64,000 nt of DNA from Mycolicibacterium boenickei (lineage in GTDB: Bacteria; Actinomycetota; Actinomycetes; Mycobacteriales; Mycobacteriaceae): the NCBI RefSeq assembly GCF_010731295.1, contig NZ_AP022579.1:2604001-2668000 (forward strand), written 5' to 3'. Position 1 is the first letter of the stretch. Each line of letters begins with the position of its first letter. Positions 40,863 through 50,390 of this stretch are shown here, piece after piece. Below the pieces are notes generated by a model. That model did not search any database, was not told the DNA's origin, and was given only the letters and a program-made list of their open reading frames with translations. The position numbers and the translations under genes are program-made.

Positions 40863-41897
40863 ATGACGCCGAAGCTCCCGCCACGACTGGCCGACCACCC
40901 GACTGTGCGCGCGGTGCGCGCCCGTTCGGAGGCTCCGGTGCCGGACGTGATCGACGCCGACTGGCTGCGCACGTTGTGCCTGGACGCCGGGGTCGACGAC
41001 GTCGCCTTCGCCGGTGTGGACGACCCCGCCCTGGCCTCCGAGCGCGAGCACGTCGAGGCCGCGCTGCCAGGTGTTCGCAGCTACATCTCGCTCGTGGTGA
41101 AGATGAACCGCGACAACGTGCGCTCGTCCACCCGCAGCGTGGCCAACCAGGAGTTCCACCGCAGCGGGGAGATCATCAACGAGGCTGCCCACCGGATCAC
41201 CCGTGCGCTGGAGGATGCCGGCCACCGCGCGGTGAATCCCTCGGCCACCTTCCCGATGGAGATGGACAGATATCCGGGGCGGATCTGGGTGGTGGCGCAC
41301 AAGCCCGTCGCGGTGGCCTCGGGGCTGGGGGTGATGGGCATCCATCGCAACGTGATCCACCCGAGATTCGGCAACTTCATCCTGCTGGCCACCATCCTGG
41401 TCGGCACGCCGATCAGCAGTTACGGGGTGCCGCTGGACTATTCCCCGTGCCTGGAATGCAAGCTGTGCGTGGCGGCCTGCCCGGTCGGGGCAATCGGTAA
41501 GGACGGCGAGTTCGACTTCCTGGCCTGCTCGGTGCACAACTACCGCGAGTTCATGGGTGGGTTCACCGACTGGGTACAGACCATCGCCGACAGCGACGAT
41601 GCCGCCGACTTCCGGTCCCGGGTCAGCGATTCGGAGAACGCGTCGATGTGGCAGAGCCTGTCCTTCAAGGCCAATTACAAGGCGGCGTACTGCCTGGCGG
41701 TGTGCCCGGCGGGGGAGGACGTCATCGAGCCCTACCTCGACGACCGCAAGGAGTTCATGGACCGGGTGCTCAAACCCCTGCAGGACAAGCGCGAAACGCT
41801 GTACGTGCTGCCGAACTCGGCGGCCAAGGCACACGCCGAGAAGCGGTACCCGCACAAGACCGTCAAGGTGGTGGACAGCGGAATCCGCGGTGTCTGA
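40863..41897 (+). CDS. 4Fe-4S protein related to epoxyqueuosine reductase/reductive dehalogenase Fe-S domains
   Basis: 344 residues. A ferredoxin-like motif CLECKLCVAACP (C196, C199, C202, C206) is followed by LACSVHNYREF and YCLAVCPAGEDV, giving a second, less regular cluster site. The layout resembles QueG-like proteins in which an Fe-S domain accompanies a cofactor-binding domain, but a cobalamin or flavin site is not obvious. Probably a cytoplasmic electron-transfer or reductase protein. Expression is likely controlled through the palindrome at 40834-40859. Confidence 0.75.
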   Translation: MTPKLPPRLADHPTVRAVRARSEAPVPDVIDADWLRTLCLDAGVDDVAFAGVDDPALASEREHVEAALPGVRSYISLVVKMNRDNVRSSTRSVANQEFHRSGEIINEAAHRITRALEDAGHRAVNPSATFPMEMDRYPGRIWVVAHKPVAVASGLGVMGIHRNVIHPRFGNFILLATILVGTPISSYGVPLDYSPCLECKLCVAACPVGAIGKDGEFDFLACSVHNYREFMGGFTDWVQTIADSDDAADFRSRVSDSENASMWQSLSFKANYKAAYCLAVCPAGEDVIEPYLDDRKEFMDRVLKPLQDKRETLYVLPNSAAKAHAEKRYPHKTVKVVDSGIRGV

Positions 41898-41967
41898 CCG
41901 GCCGTTGGAATCACCGTGAGCGCAACGCCCGACCGCGATATGCCGGGACGGCTAACGTGGCGCGACG

Positions 41968-43053
41968 ATGGCGACACAGCAGGGTGACTTTCGGCTGTGG
42001 GCATTCGGCGATGCCCATGTCGGAACCGACAGGCAGTCCGGCCGGGAGAGCCTCGCCGAGGCCATCCGGCAGTCTGAATTCGGTGGAGCACAAGGTGGCC
42101 CGCCGTTCGACTGGGACATCGCCGTCGACGTCGGTGACATGTCCGGCGCGCATCACAGCCTGCCCGACGACGCCGAAGGGCGGGAGGTCCGCCGGCAGTT
42201 CTCGGCATTGCGCAAGCACCGCCGCGAGGACGTGTATTCGGTGTGCGGAAACCACGACCGCAGCGGTCTTTCCGAACCCGACGCGTGGTGGTGGCAGAAG
42301 TGGATCGATCCGCTGGGCCTGCACACCGCACACTCCGGCGTCGAAGCCGATGCCCGGCCGTATGCGGTTACCGGCACCTGGGAACGCTATTCGTTCCGGG
42401 TGGGCAATCTGCTCTTCCTGATGCTCAGCGACCGCAACGAGCCGTCCCAGGTCGTCGGACGGGGCACGCTCGGCGGCAACCCGGGTGGGGTGGTCTCCGC
42501 CGAGACGTTCCAGTGGTGGGCGAACATGGTTGAACAGAACCGTGATTCGATCGTCATCACGGTGCACCACTACGTCCTCAAGGACACCACGGTGGCGTCG
42601 GGGGAGTGGGAGGGGGTGCGCCGCGGCGCGGACGGGAAACTCTATGAGCACTACCATCGCCCGTTCCCGGAGGGGACGCCTCAGGGCGCGTCCTACCTGT
42701 ACTGGGTCGGCGGTAAGCCGGACTCCGGGGCTTTCGAGCGGTACCTCACCGAGCATCCGGGTGCGGTCGCGCTGTGGCTGGCCGGCCATACCCATACCAA
42801 CCCCGACGATTCCCACGGCGGCAAGACTCACATCGAGCAGGCCTGGGGTGGAACCTATTTCATGAATGTGGCGTCATTGAGTCGCCACCACATGCCGATC
42901 ACGACCCTGCCGATCAGCAGGTTGCTCACATTTCGTCCCGGCAGCCACGAGGTACGGGTGCAGTGCTATCTGCACACCGACCAACATGCTCCGCAGGGCT
43001 GGTACCCGGCTGCGGAGCGCACGCTCACCCTGGAAAAGCCGTTCACCTGGTAG
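41968..43053 (+). CDS. Calcineurin-like metallophosphoesterase
   Basis: 361 residues. The five metallophosphatase blocks are present: FGDAHVG, VDVGDMSG, VCGNHD, VHHY and AGHTHTNPDD, supplying the dinuclear metal ligands. No signal peptide. A large middle segment (about 90-190) is rich in Trp and Gly. Substrate unknown; family members cleave phosphomonoesters, cyclic nucleotides or nucleic acids. It ends 4 bases before the convergent pth gene. Confidence 0.85.
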   Translation: MATQQGDFRLWAFGDAHVGTDRQSGRESLAEAIRQSEFGGAQGGPPFDWDIAVDVGDMSGAHHSLPDDAEGREVRRQFSALRKHRREDVYSVCGNHDRSGLSEPDAWWWQKWIDPLGLHTAHSGVEADARPYAVTGTWERYSFRVGNLLFLMLSDRNEPSQVVGRGTLGGNPGGVVSAETFQWWANMVEQNRDSIVITVHHYVLKDTTVASGEWEGVRRGADGKLYEHYHRPFPEGTPQGASYLYWVGGKPDSGAFERYLTEHPGAVALWLAGHTHTNPDDSHGGKTHIEQAWGGTYFMNVASLSRHHMPITTLPISRLLTFRPGSHEVRVQCYLHTDQHAPQGWYPAAERTLTLEKPFTW

Positions 43054-43057
43054 CGAA

Positions 43058-43633
43058 TCACCAGGCGTGCACGGTGTTCTGGGCGGGCTCCAGGCCCTGG
43101 GCGATCAGCAGCTCGGTGGCGTCGGCGGCCTGCTCGCAGATCGTCGGTAGCTCGGCGCGTTCGGCGGCGTTGAAGGCCTCCAACACGAACGCCGCCGGAT
43201 CCTTACGGCCCGGCGGGCGTCCGACGCCGATGCGGACGCGTTGAAAGTCCTTGCTGCCAAGAGCCGATGCCACGGAACGCAGCCCGTTGTGGCCGCCTTC
43301 GCCGCCGCCGACCTTGAGCCGGATCCGGCCGAAGTCGATGTCGAGCTCGTCGTGGATGACCACGATCCGGCCGGGCGGCACCGAATAGAACTTGGCCAAC
43401 GGCCCGACCTGACGGCCGGACTCGTTCATGTAGCACCGAGGTTTGGCCAGGACCACCGGAGCTCCTGCGAGCTGCCCGGTGACCACCTCGGCGCCGGATT
43501 TCTTGTGCACCTTGAAGGCCGAGCCGATGCGGGCGGCCAGTACATCGGCCACCATGAACCCGACGTTGTGCCGGGTCTTGGCGTAGGCGGGCCCGGGGTT
43601 ACCCAGGCCCACCACCAGCAGCGGCTCGGCCAT
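43058..43633 (-). CDS. pth: Peptidyl-tRNA hydrolase
   Basis: 191 residues. It releases peptides from dropped-off peptidyl-tRNA. Motifs: [19 protein letters not shown] with the catalytic histidine, [21 protein letters not shown], and [11 protein letters not shown]. It lies 20 bases after rplY on the same strand; the pair matches Rv1014c-Rv1015c. Confidence 0.97.
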   Translation of the reverse strand: MAEPLLVVGLGNPGPAYAKTRHNVGFMVADVLAARIGSAFKVHKKSGAEVVTGQLAGAPVVLAKPRCYMNESGRQVGPLAKFYSVPPGRIVVIHDELDIDFGRIRLKVGGGEGGHNGLRSVASALGSKDFQRVRIGVGRPPGRKDPAAFVLEAFNAAERAELPTICEQAADATELLIAQGLEPAQNTVHAW

Positions 43634-43653
43634 CTAGACGATGTCCTACCTGA

Positions 43654-44307
43654 TTACTCGGCAGCTTCGGTGGCCTCGGCGGCCGGCTCCTCGGCCGGGG
43701 CCTCGCCCGCCTCGCCGGCACCCTCGGACTCCAGCTCCTCGGCGCTCGGGGCCTCGACGATGTTGACCACGAGCAGCTCGGGATCCGACACCAGCGAAAC
43801 GCCGGCGGGCAGCTCGATCTGGCCGGCCAGGATCTGGGTGCCGGCCTCGACGCCCTCGATCGACACGGTCAGGTGCTCGGGGATCGACAGGGCCTCGGCC
43901 TCGATCTCGATGCTGTTGGTGTCCTGGGTGACCAGGGTGCCCGGGGCGGCGTCGCCCTCGACGGTGACGGTGACCTCGACGTGGACCTTCTCGCCACGAC
44001 GCACGACCAGCAGGTCGGCGTGCTGGATGTTGCGGCGGATCGGGTGAATGTCCAGAGCCTTGGTCAGCGCCAGCTGCTCCTTGCCCTCGATGTCGAGGGT
44101 CAGCACGGCGTTGGTGCCGGCGTGGCGCAGCACGGCGGCGAACTCGCGGGCGTTGATCTCCAGGTGCTGGGGATCGGTGCCGTGGCCGTAGAGCACGGTG
44201 GGCACGTTGCCGTCGCGGCGGGCCTGGCGCGAGGCGCCCTTGCCGGTGCGGGTACGCACGGTCGCGGTCAGCTTGTTGGGGATGTTCTTTGCGGCGGCCT
44301 TGGCCAT
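43654..44307 (-). CDS. rplY: 50S ribosomal protein L25/general stress protein Ctc
   Basis: 217 residues: an L25 5S rRNA-binding domain (about 1-100, with [17 protein letters not shown] and VPTVLYGHG), a TL5/CTC C-terminal beta domain (about 100-185), and an acidic Glu/Ala tail. The long form with tail is the CTC type. Upstream of pth in one operon. Confidence 0.96.
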   Translation of the reverse strand: MAKAAAKNIPNKLTATVRTRTGKGASRQARRDGNVPTVLYGHGTDPQHLEINAREFAAVLRHAGTNAVLTLDIEGKEQLALTKALDIHPIRRNIQHADLLVVRRGEKVHVEVTVTVEGDAAPGTLVTQDTNSIEIEAEALSIPEHLTVSIEGVEAGTQILAGQIELPAGVSLVSDPELLVVNIVEAPSAEELESEGAGEAGEAPAEEPAAEATEAAE

Positions 44308-44476
44308 GATGTTGCTCCTCTGAATTGCGGTACTGCGGTCAGATCGTCAGCACGGCAAGGGGCGCAACACTTGAAGAAGTTCCCGCCGATAACGGTGGCC
44401 ATAAGGTCCACCCTCGCCGTGACGCCAGGTCAGGGTAGCAAAGGCGGACCTGCTCCGGAAAATCGGAGCCTGCGGC

Positions 44477-45349
44477 CTACAGCGGATACGTGGTCTTGGT
44501 GAGCTGCTCGGACAGCTCCCACAGCGCCTTCTGGGTGTCCACCCGCCGGGCCAGCGGGCTGCGCCCGACCGGCTGCCTGGGGCCGAACTGGCCGAACCGC
44601 GGCCCGATGAAGCTGTCGCCTGGGACGTCCTGGGACGCCGCGAACAGCGTCTGACGTGCACCGAACGTCGCGTCGCTGGCGAAAACCCGGTTGGCGGTCG
44701 CCATCATCCGCTCGCCGAACTTGTTGCCGGTCTGCCCTTGCAGATTGGTCGCGGAGTATCCCGGGTGCGCGGCCAGCGCGCGCACCTGCGAGCCGGACGC
44801 GTTCAGCCGGCGCTGCAACTCCGAGGTGAACATCAGATTGGCCAGCTTGGACTGCCCGTAGGCCAGCCACGCCGAGTACGGCCGCGATTTCCAGTTGAGG
44901 TCCCGCAGGCTGATCTGCCCGATCCAGTGCATCAACGACGACACCGTCACCACCCGGTCGGAGATCTTGGGCAGCAGCAGGTTGGTCAGCGCGAAGTGGC
45001 CGAGGTGGTTGGTGCCGATCTGGCTTTCGAAGCCGTCGGCCGTGCGGCTGAGCGGCACGGCCATGATGCCTGCGTTGTTGATGAGCACGTCGACGCTCTC
45101 GACGGTGTCGGCGAACTCGTGCACCGAGGCCAGGTCCTGCAGGTCGAGTTTGCGTACCTCGACAATGCCGCCCGTCATCGTCTCTGCGGCTGCGGTGCCC
45201 TTCTCCAGATTGCGTACCGCGACGGTGACCTTGGCGCCCACGCGGGCGAGTTCCCGGGCGGTGACGAGGCCAAGTCCGCTGTTGGCGCCGGTGACGATCA
45301 CCCGGCGGCCGGTGAACGAGGGCAGGTCGGCGCTGGTCCATCCACTCAT
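44477..45349 (-). CDS. Short-chain dehydrogenase/reductase
   Basis: 290 residues from ATG 45349. Cofactor loop TGANSGLGLVTA, NNAGIMAV, serine in VVTVSSLMH and catalytic YGQSK. It belongs with the light-dependent protochlorophyllide reductase-like/retinol dehydrogenase-like SDRs common in mycobacteria, as does the SDR at 4971-5933. It lies 40 bases downstream of lpqT and 169 bases upstream of rplY; I recall no gene here in M. tuberculosis, so it is a lineage-specific insertion. Substrate unknown. Confidence 0.87.
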   Translation of the reverse strand: MSGWTSADLPSFTGRRVIVTGANSGLGLVTARELARVGAKVTVAVRNLEKGTAAAETMTGGIVEVRKLDLQDLASVHEFADTVESVDVLINNAGIMAVPLSRTADGFESQIGTNHLGHFALTNLLLPKISDRVVTVSSLMHWIGQISLRDLNWKSRPYSAWLAYGQSKLANLMFTSELQRRLNASGSQVRALAAHPGYSATNLQGQTGNKFGERMMATANRVFASDATFGARQTLFAASQDVPGDSFIGPRFGQFGPRQPVGRSPLARRVDTQKALWELSEQLTKTTYPL

Positions 45350-45389
45350 GCTGACCACCCTACGGTCGTGCAGGCAGTTCCTCGCGGCT

Positions 45390-46034
45390 TCACTTCTTGG
45401 CGATGTTGAAGCCCGCGATGATCGACTCGATGTCCGGGCCCTGCGCCGCGGCCTCGTCGGCATAGGTGGTCACGGTCAGCTGGACGAGATAGCGCTGCGG
45501 GGGTTGCAGCCCGTCGTTCGCGATGACGACGCGGTTGTAGCTCTGCATGCGCTTGCCGTTGAGGTCGTAGCTGCCCTCGATCATCGCCGACGGGAAGCCC
45601 TTCCAGTCCGCGTTGGATGCGTTGAGCTGCTTGAAGTTCTCCGACAGCTGCGCGTCGGCATAGCCGTGTTCTTTGAGGGCCTTGGGCACGTCGAAGTCGC
45701 CGTGCAACGTGAAGGCGAGCATCATCGCGGTGGGGTAGGTGTTGCCCTTGGCGATCATCCGGGTCCCCGGAGCGAGGTTCGGATTGTTGTAGGTGTGCCA
45801 TCCCGGCGGGGTCGGCATGGTGATGGTGAGGTGGGGGACCTTCTCGGGGGCGATGGGCTCACCGACGACGCCGGAGTCCTCCAGGTATTGCCACAGCGGC
45901 ACCGGCTGGTTGTCGGCGGGGGCGGCCGGAGTCGTCGAACTCGTGGTCCAGATCGACTTGTAGTCAGGCGTTTCGGCGCCACAGCCGGAAGCCAGGACCG
46001 CCGTCGCGGCGGCGGTGGCGAGCAGCCGCTTCAC
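45390..46034 (-). CDS. lpqT: Lipoprotein LpqT
   Basis: 214 residues. Lipobox at VLASGCGA, a short Thr/Pro linker, then the LpqN/LpqT domain with WQYLEDSGVV, LTITMPTPPGWHTY and a C-terminal SIIAGFNIA helix. Envelope anchored; the molecular role is not known, though the M. tuberculosis homologue Rv1016c is an immunomodulatory lipoprotein. The ATG overlaps the arsC stop by 4 bases. Paralogue at 14850-15551. Confidence 0.92.
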   Translation of the reverse strand: MKRLLATAAATAVLASGCGAETPDYKSIWTTSSTTPAAPADNQPVPLWQYLEDSGVVGEPIAPEKVPHLTITMPTPPGWHTYNNPNLAPGTRMIAKGNTYPTAMMLAFTLHGDFDVPKALKEHGYADAQLSENFKQLNASNADWKGFPSAMIEGSYDLNGKRMQSYNRVVIANDGLQPPQRYLVQLTVTTYADEAAAQGPDIESIIAGFNIAKK

Positions 46035-46393
46035 AGAATCTCGCGCACCGAATCGATCGGCCGGGCCAGCCGGGTGCCGTTGCCGGTGACGACGAACGGG
46101 CGCTCGATCAGGATCGGGTTTTCGGCCATCGCATCGAGCAGTTCGTCGTCGGACGCGTCGGCCAAACCGAGTTCGGCGTATAGGGATTCGCGCTTGCGCA
46201 CCGCGGTCCGCACGTCGATCCCGGCGTCGGCGATCAGTTTCTTGATCTCGTCACGCGTCGGCGGCGTCTTCAGGTACTGCACGACCTCGGGCTCGATCCC
46301 GTTCTCGCGCAACAGGTCCAGCGTCTTGCGTGAGGTCGAGCACTTGGGGTTGTGGTAGATGACGGCGGCGGGCCGCCCATCGGATCCAGCCAT
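46031..46393 (-). CDS. arsC: ArsC-family arsenate reductase (glutaredoxin type)
   Basis: 120 residues. The ArsC/Spx-like fold has the active-site cysteine in YHNPKCSTSRKTL near residue 18, with YLKTPPTRDEI and NPILIERPFVV, the arginine-containing segment of the arsenate-binding site. It reduces arsenate to arsenite, or may act on another oxidised thiol. It stands between prsA and lpqT with no intergenic space, so it is part of that operon, not an ars cluster; no arsB, acr3 or arsR is adjacent. Confidence 0.9.
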   Translation of the reverse strand: MAGSDGRPAAVIYHNPKCSTSRKTLDLLRENGIEPEVVQYLKTPPTRDEIKKLIADAGIDVRTAVRKRESLYAELGLADASDDELLDAMAENPILIERPFVVTGNGTRLARPIDSVREIL

Positions 46394-47374
46394 CTAGGCG
46401 GACCCGTCGAACAGTCCGGTCACCGAACCGTTCTCGAACACCGCGCGGATGGTGCTGGCCAGCAGCGGCGCGATGGACAGCACGGTCAGCTGCGGGAACT
46501 TCTTGTCGTCGGTGATCGGCAGCGTGTTGGTGACGATCACCTCGCGGGCACCGCACTCGGCCAGGCGCTGGGCAGCCGGATCGGACAGCACACCGTGGGT
46601 CGCGGCGATCACCACGTCTTTGGCGCCGTCCTCGCGGAGCAGCTTGACCGCGCCGGCGATGGTGCCGCCGGTGTCGATCATGTCGTCGGTGAGGATGCAG
46701 GTCTTGCCCTTGACGTCGCCGACGACGCGGTTGGCCTTGACCTGGTTGGGCACCAGCGGGTCGCGGGTCTTGTGGATGAAGGCCAGCGGCACTCCGCCCA
46801 GCGAGTCGGCCCACTTCTCGGCGACGCGCACCCGGCCGGAGTCCGGCGACACCACGACGACGTCGGTGTCGGCGTACTTCTCGGCGATGTAGCCACACAG
46901 CAGCGACTGGGCGCGCATGTGGTCGACGGGGCCGTCGAAGAAGCCCTGGATCTGGTCGGTGTGCAGGTCGACCGAGACGATGCGGTCGGCGCCGGCGGTC
47001 TTGAGCAGATCGGCGACCAGGCGGGCCGAGATGGGCTCGCGGCCGCGGTGCTTCTTGTCCTGGCGCGCGTACGGATAGAACGGCAGGATCGCGGTGATCC
47101 GCTTGGCGCTACCGCGCTTGAGCGCGTCGATCATGATGAGCTGTTCCATCAACCACTGGTTCAGCGGCGCCGGGTGCGACTGCAGCACGAACGCGTCGCA
47201 GCCGCGCACGGACTCGTCGAACCGGACGAAGATCTCGCCGTTGGCAAAATCACGGGCGGTCTGCGCCGTGACCTCGACGTCGAGTTCCTTGGCGACCTGC
47301 TCCGCCAGTTCCGGGTGCGCGCGCCCGGAGAACAGCATCAGGTTTTTTCGATTGTCGGTCCAGTCCGTGGCCAC
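46394..47374 (-). CDS. prsA: Ribose-phosphate pyrophosphokinase
   Basis: 326 residues. It makes PRPP from ribose 5-phosphate and ATP. Motifs: LFSGRAHPELA at the N-terminus, the flexible loop YARQDKKHRGREPISA, VSVDLHTDQIQGFF for the metal site, VVSPDSGRVRVAEKWA, and DDMIDTGGTI (PRPP loop). Downstream of glmU by 197 bases and directly abutting arsC. Matches Rv1017c. Confidence 0.97.
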   Translation of the reverse strand: MATDWTDNRKNLMLFSGRAHPELAEQVAKELDVEVTAQTARDFANGEIFVRFDESVRGCDAFVLQSHPAPLNQWLMEQLIMIDALKRGSAKRITAILPFYPYARQDKKHRGREPISARLVADLLKTAGADRIVSVDLHTDQIQGFFDGPVDHMRAQSLLCGYIAEKYADTDVVVVSPDSGRVRVAEKWADSLGGVPLAFIHKTRDPLVPNQVKANRVVGDVKGKTCILTDDMIDTGGTIAGAVKLLREDGAKDVVIAATHGVLSDPAAQRLAECGAREVIVTNTLPITDDKKFPQLTVLSIAPLLASTIRAVFENGSVTGLFDGSA

Positions 47375-47571
47375 TATGGCTGCCTTCGCGGTTGGGGATC
47401 GATACGGAGCAATCGTACGTAGCGTTTCTGGTAGTTCGTAGCCGGGTTACCAGATTGCCAACACGAAACGTCGGATTGCCTGGCCCAGCGGTGCCGACTG
47501 TGGCGTTCGTGCACGCATTTGCCACGGATACCGTGCACACGCGCCACGCTCGCGGCCGGGTGGTCGCCGAC

Positions 47572-49011
47572 CTACTCCTTGCGGGCCTTGCGCGCCGCCT
47601 CGGCGGCTGCCGAGCCCGGACGCTTGCGCTCCACCCAGCCCTCGATGGTGCGCTGCGCGTTGTCGGACACCGCCAGCGCGCCGGGTGGAACGTCGTCGCG
47701 CAGCACGGTGCCGGCTCCGGTGTAGGCGCCGTCGCCGACGGTGACCGGCGCGATGAACATCGTGTCGGAGCCGGTGCGCACGTGGGAACCGATGGTGGTC
47801 CGATGCTTGGTCTCGCCGTCGTAGTTGACGAATACGCTGGAGGCCCCGATGTTGCTGTGGTCGCCGATGTCGGCGTCGCCGACGTAGGTCAGGTGCGGCA
47901 CCTTGGTGCCGGTGCCGATCGTGGAGTTCTTGGTCTCGACGAAGGCGCCGAGCTTGGCGTCGGACCCGAGGATGGTCCCGGGCCGCAGGTAGGTGAACGG
48001 GCCGACGGTCGCGCCGGCCCCGATCACGGCGAGCTGGCCGTGTGTGCGCACCACCGATGCGCCGTCGCCCACCTCGACGTCGGTCAGCGTGGAGTCCGGG
48101 CCGATCTCGCAGCCGGCCCCGATCTCGGTGGTGCCGAGCAGCTGGGTGCCGGGGCGCACGACGGTGTCGCGGCCGATGGTCACGTCGACGTCGATCCACG
48201 TGGTGGCCGGGTCGACGATCGTGACACCGGCGCGTTGATGGCGGGCCACGATGCGGCGGTTGAGTTCGGCGCCGAGGTCGGCGAGCTGCACGCGGTCGTT
48301 GACGCCGGCCACCAGGGCACTGTCGTCGACGTGCATGGCCCGCACCGTCCGGCCGTCCTGCCGCACGATCGCGATGACGTCGGTGAGGTACAGCTCCTGC
48401 TGGGCGTTGTTCGAGCTCAAGCGGCTCAGCGCCGAGCGAAGGTCCGCGATGTCGAAGGCGTACACCCCGGCGTTGATCTCCCGGATCGCGCGCTGCGACT
48501 CGGTGGCGTCGGCCTGTTCGACGATGCCGATGACCTCGTTGTCCTGGGTGCGCAGGATGCGGCCGTAGCCGGTCGGGTCGGGCACGGTGGTGGTCACCAC
48601 GGTGGCGGCGGCCGTCGCGGCGCTGTGCGTTTCGATGAGCCCGGCCAAGGTGCCGGCGTCGAGCAGCGGGACGTCACCGGAGGTCACCACGACCGTGCCG
48701 GCGAATTCGTCGGGCAGCGAGCTCAGGCCGCAGGCCACCGCATGGCCGGTGCCCAGCTGCTGGTCCTGGATGGCGATGTCGATGCTGCGGCCCAGTTTGT
48801 CGGCCAGCTCGCCGACCGCGGGGGCGATGCGCTCCCGGTCGTGGCCGAGCACGACCACCAGATGCTGGGCGGCGGCATTGGCGACGGTGTGCACGGCGTG
48901 GCTGAGCATGCTGCGACCGGCCAGGGTGTGCAGCACCTTGGGGGTGTCCGAGCGCATTCGGGTCCCGGCGCCTGCTGCCAGTACGACGACTGCGGCCTCG
49001 GTGGTCGACAC
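47572..49011 (-). CDS. glmU: Bifunctional N-acetylglucosamine-1-phosphate uridyltransferase/glucosamine-1-phosphate acetyltransferase
   Basis: 479 residues from GTG 49011. The N-terminal pyrophosphorylase domain has LAAGAGTRM and [10 protein letters not shown]; the C-terminal left-handed beta-helix of hexapeptide repeats ends with the acetyltransferase residues in [15 protein letters not shown] and NYDG. It produces UDP-GlcNAc for peptidoglycan and arabinogalactan linker. An upstream in-frame ATG (49056) adds 15 residues without homology. The tail is shorter than that of the M. tuberculosis enzyme. Confidence 0.96.
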   Translation of the reverse strand: MSTTEAAVVVLAAGAGTRMRSDTPKVLHTLAGRSMLSHAVHTVANAAAQHLVVVLGHDRERIAPAVGELADKLGRSIDIAIQDQQLGTGHAVACGLSSLPDEFAGTVVVTSGDVPLLDAGTLAGLIETHSAATAAATVVTTTVPDPTGYGRILRTQDNEVIGIVEQADATESQRAIREINAGVYAFDIADLRSALSRLSSNNAQQELYLTDVIAIVRQDGRTVRAMHVDDSALVAGVNDRVQLADLGAELNRRIVARHQRAGVTIVDPATTWIDVDVTIGRDTVVRPGTQLLGTTEIGAGCEIGPDSTLTDVEVGDGASVVRTHGQLAVIGAGATVGPFTYLRPGTILGSDAKLGAFVETKNSTIGTGTKVPHLTYVGDADIGDHSNIGASSVFVNYDGETKHRTTIGSHVRTGSDTMFIAPVTVGDGAYTGAGTVLRDDVPPGALAVSDNAQRTIEGWVERKRPGSAAAEAARKARKE

Positions 49012-49100
49012 ATCATCCCCTTGTTTCGCCGAGCGACCGTGTCTGTACATCGACACGCCGGCCCTTGTGTGATTTTGCGGTCGTTCGCGGGATCGTGAGC

Positions 49101-49172
49101 TCCGTCGCCAGGACTCGAACCTGAACTATCTGAACCAAAATCAGAGGTGCTGCCGATTACACCACGACGGAA
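49101..49172 (-). tRNA. tRNA-Gln (TTG anticodon)
   Basis: 72 bases on the minus strand. The seven-base acceptor stem TCCGTCG/CGACGGA, the D-loop GGTGTAATCGGCAGCA, an anticodon arm with loop TTTTGGT (anticodon TTG, reads CAA), and the T-arm GGTTCGAGTCC are all present; the discriminator is G and CCA is not encoded. It stands upstream of glmU in the same direction. Confidence 0.95.
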
Positions 49173-49214
49173 TGTCCGGGAGAGACTCTAGTCGAACGGT
49201 CTAGCCTGATATGC

Positions 49215-49850
49215 GTGGCAGCACCCGAGAAGGAAGTGCGGGCCCCCCGGGCCCGGATGACCGGCAATGAACGGCGACAACAGCTCATCGAGATCGCCAA
49301 GTCGCTGTTTGCCGAACGGGGCTACGAGGGAACCTCGATCGAGGAGATCGCCCAGCGCGCGAATGTCTCCAAACCCGTGGTCTACGAGCATTTCGGCGGC
49401 AAAGAAGGCCTGTACGCCGTCGTCGTCGACCGGGAGATGTCGGCCCTGCTGGACGGGATCACCTCGTCGCTGACCAACAATCGGTCCCGGGTGCGGGTCG
49501 AGCGGGTGGCGCTGGCGCTGCTGACCTACGTCGAGGAGCACACCGACGGCTTCCGCATCCTGATCCGGGACTCGCCCGCGGCCATCACCTCGGGGACGTA
49601 CGCCACGTTGCTCAACGACGCGGTCAACCAGGTGTCCTCGATCCTGGCCGGGGATTTCTCCCGCCGCGGGCTCGACCCGGATCTCGCGCCGCTGTACGCC
49701 CAGGCCCTGGTCGGGTCGGTGTCGATGACCGCGCAGTGGTGGCTCGACGTCCGCGAGCCCAAGAAGGAAGTGGTGGCCGCGCACGTGGTCAACCTGGCCT
49801 GGAACGGGCTGACCCATCTGGAGTCGGATCCGGTCCTGCACGAGGAGTAG
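49215..49850 (+). CDS. TetR family regulator (Rv1019 type)
   Basis: 211 residues, GTG start. The helix-turn-helix has TSIEEIAQRANVSKPVVYEHFGGKEGLYAVV near residues 40-70. In M. tuberculosis the homologue Rv1019 is reported to repress itself and the downstream mfd and mazG genes. The upstream gap contains CTAG...CTAG symmetry (49187-49205) that may be its operator. Here 2.9 kb, including opposite-strand genes, separates it from mfd, so co-transcription is lost. Confidence 0.9.
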   Translation: MAAPEKEVRAPRARMTGNERRQQLIEIAKSLFAERGYEGTSIEEIAQRANVSKPVVYEHFGGKEGLYAVVVDREMSALLDGITSSLTNNRSRVRVERVALALLTYVEEHTDGFRILIRDSPAAITSGTYATLLNDAVNQVSSILAGDFSRRGLDPDLAPLYAQALVGSVSMTAQWWLDVREPKKEVVAAHVVNLAWNGLTHLESDPVLHEE

Positions 49851-49860
49851 GCCAACCAAA

Positions 49861-49913
49861 CTGCAACTCAGGGGTTGCAGCAAGAGTTCCTCATGTGCAA
49901 CCCTTGGGTTGCA
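49861..49913. promoter_or_regulatory. Two ArsR-type operator dyads upstream of SRPBCC-arsR operon
   Basis: Site 1 (49861-49880) is CTGCAAC-N6-GTTGCAG; site 2 (49896-49913) is TGCAACCCTTGGGTTGCA. Both share TGCAAC-N6-GTTGCA, with centres 34 bases apart. They lie 28-80 bases before the first gene of the operon whose second gene encodes an ArsR-type repressor. Confidence 0.7.
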
Positions 49914-49940
49914 GCAATCCGGCCAGAGAGGAACCCCGAT

Positions 49941-50390
49941 ATGACCACCGACTTCGACCGCATCGAGCGCGAGATCACCATCGACGCACCGGCGCAACGC
50001 GTCTGGGATCTGGTGAGCGAGCCCGGCTGGTACATCAACGACGAGCGGATCACCGAACACCAGATCGAGCGGGACGGCGACGTCGCCATCGTCACCGACC
50101 CCACGCACGGGCGGTTCGCGTTGCGGACGGTCGCGGTGGACGAGCCGCGCTATGTGGCCTTCCGCTGGCACATCGATGCCGACGATCTCGACAGCTCGTC
50201 CACGCTCGTCGAATTCTGGATCACCCCGGCGCCATCCGGCGTGGTGCTACGGGTCGTCGAGAGCGGGTTCGCCTCGCTCGACGAGCCTGAGGCCAACCGC
50301 CGCTCCCGGTTCGACGACCACAGTGGCGGCTGGCCACTCGAGCTCGGCCTCGCCCAGAAGTACCTGGTGGGGGCCGCTGCCGATGCCTGA
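49941..50390 (+). CDS. SRPBCC/AHSA1-domain protein
   Basis: 149 residues from ATG 49941 with a good AGAGAGGA ribosome site. START-like SRPBCC fold with IEREITIDAPAQRVWDLVSEPG at the N-terminus and a C-terminal HSGGWPLELGLAQKYL helix that would close the ligand pocket, typical of AHSA1 proteins. Ligand unknown. It overlaps the ArsR gene by 8 bases; AHSA1-ArsR pairs are widespread in actinobacteria. Confidence 0.85.
   Translation: MTTDFDRIEREITIDAPAQRVWDLVSEPGWYINDERITEHQIERDGDVAIVTDPTHGRFALRTVAVDEPRYVAFRWHIDADDLDSSSTLVEFWITPAPSGVVLRVVESGFASLDEPEANRRSRFDDHSGGWPLELGLAQKYLVGAAADA

Noticed and set aside
40227..41855. 542-codon minus-strand frame covering the Fe-S gene
   Set aside because: Only the 175-residue C-terminal part (40227-40754) looks like a real membrane protein; the rest is antisense to a cysteine-motif protein.
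47375..47571. Small gene between glmU and prsA
   Set aside because: Short frames here have no ribosome site or homology; the gap probably holds only the prsA promoter.
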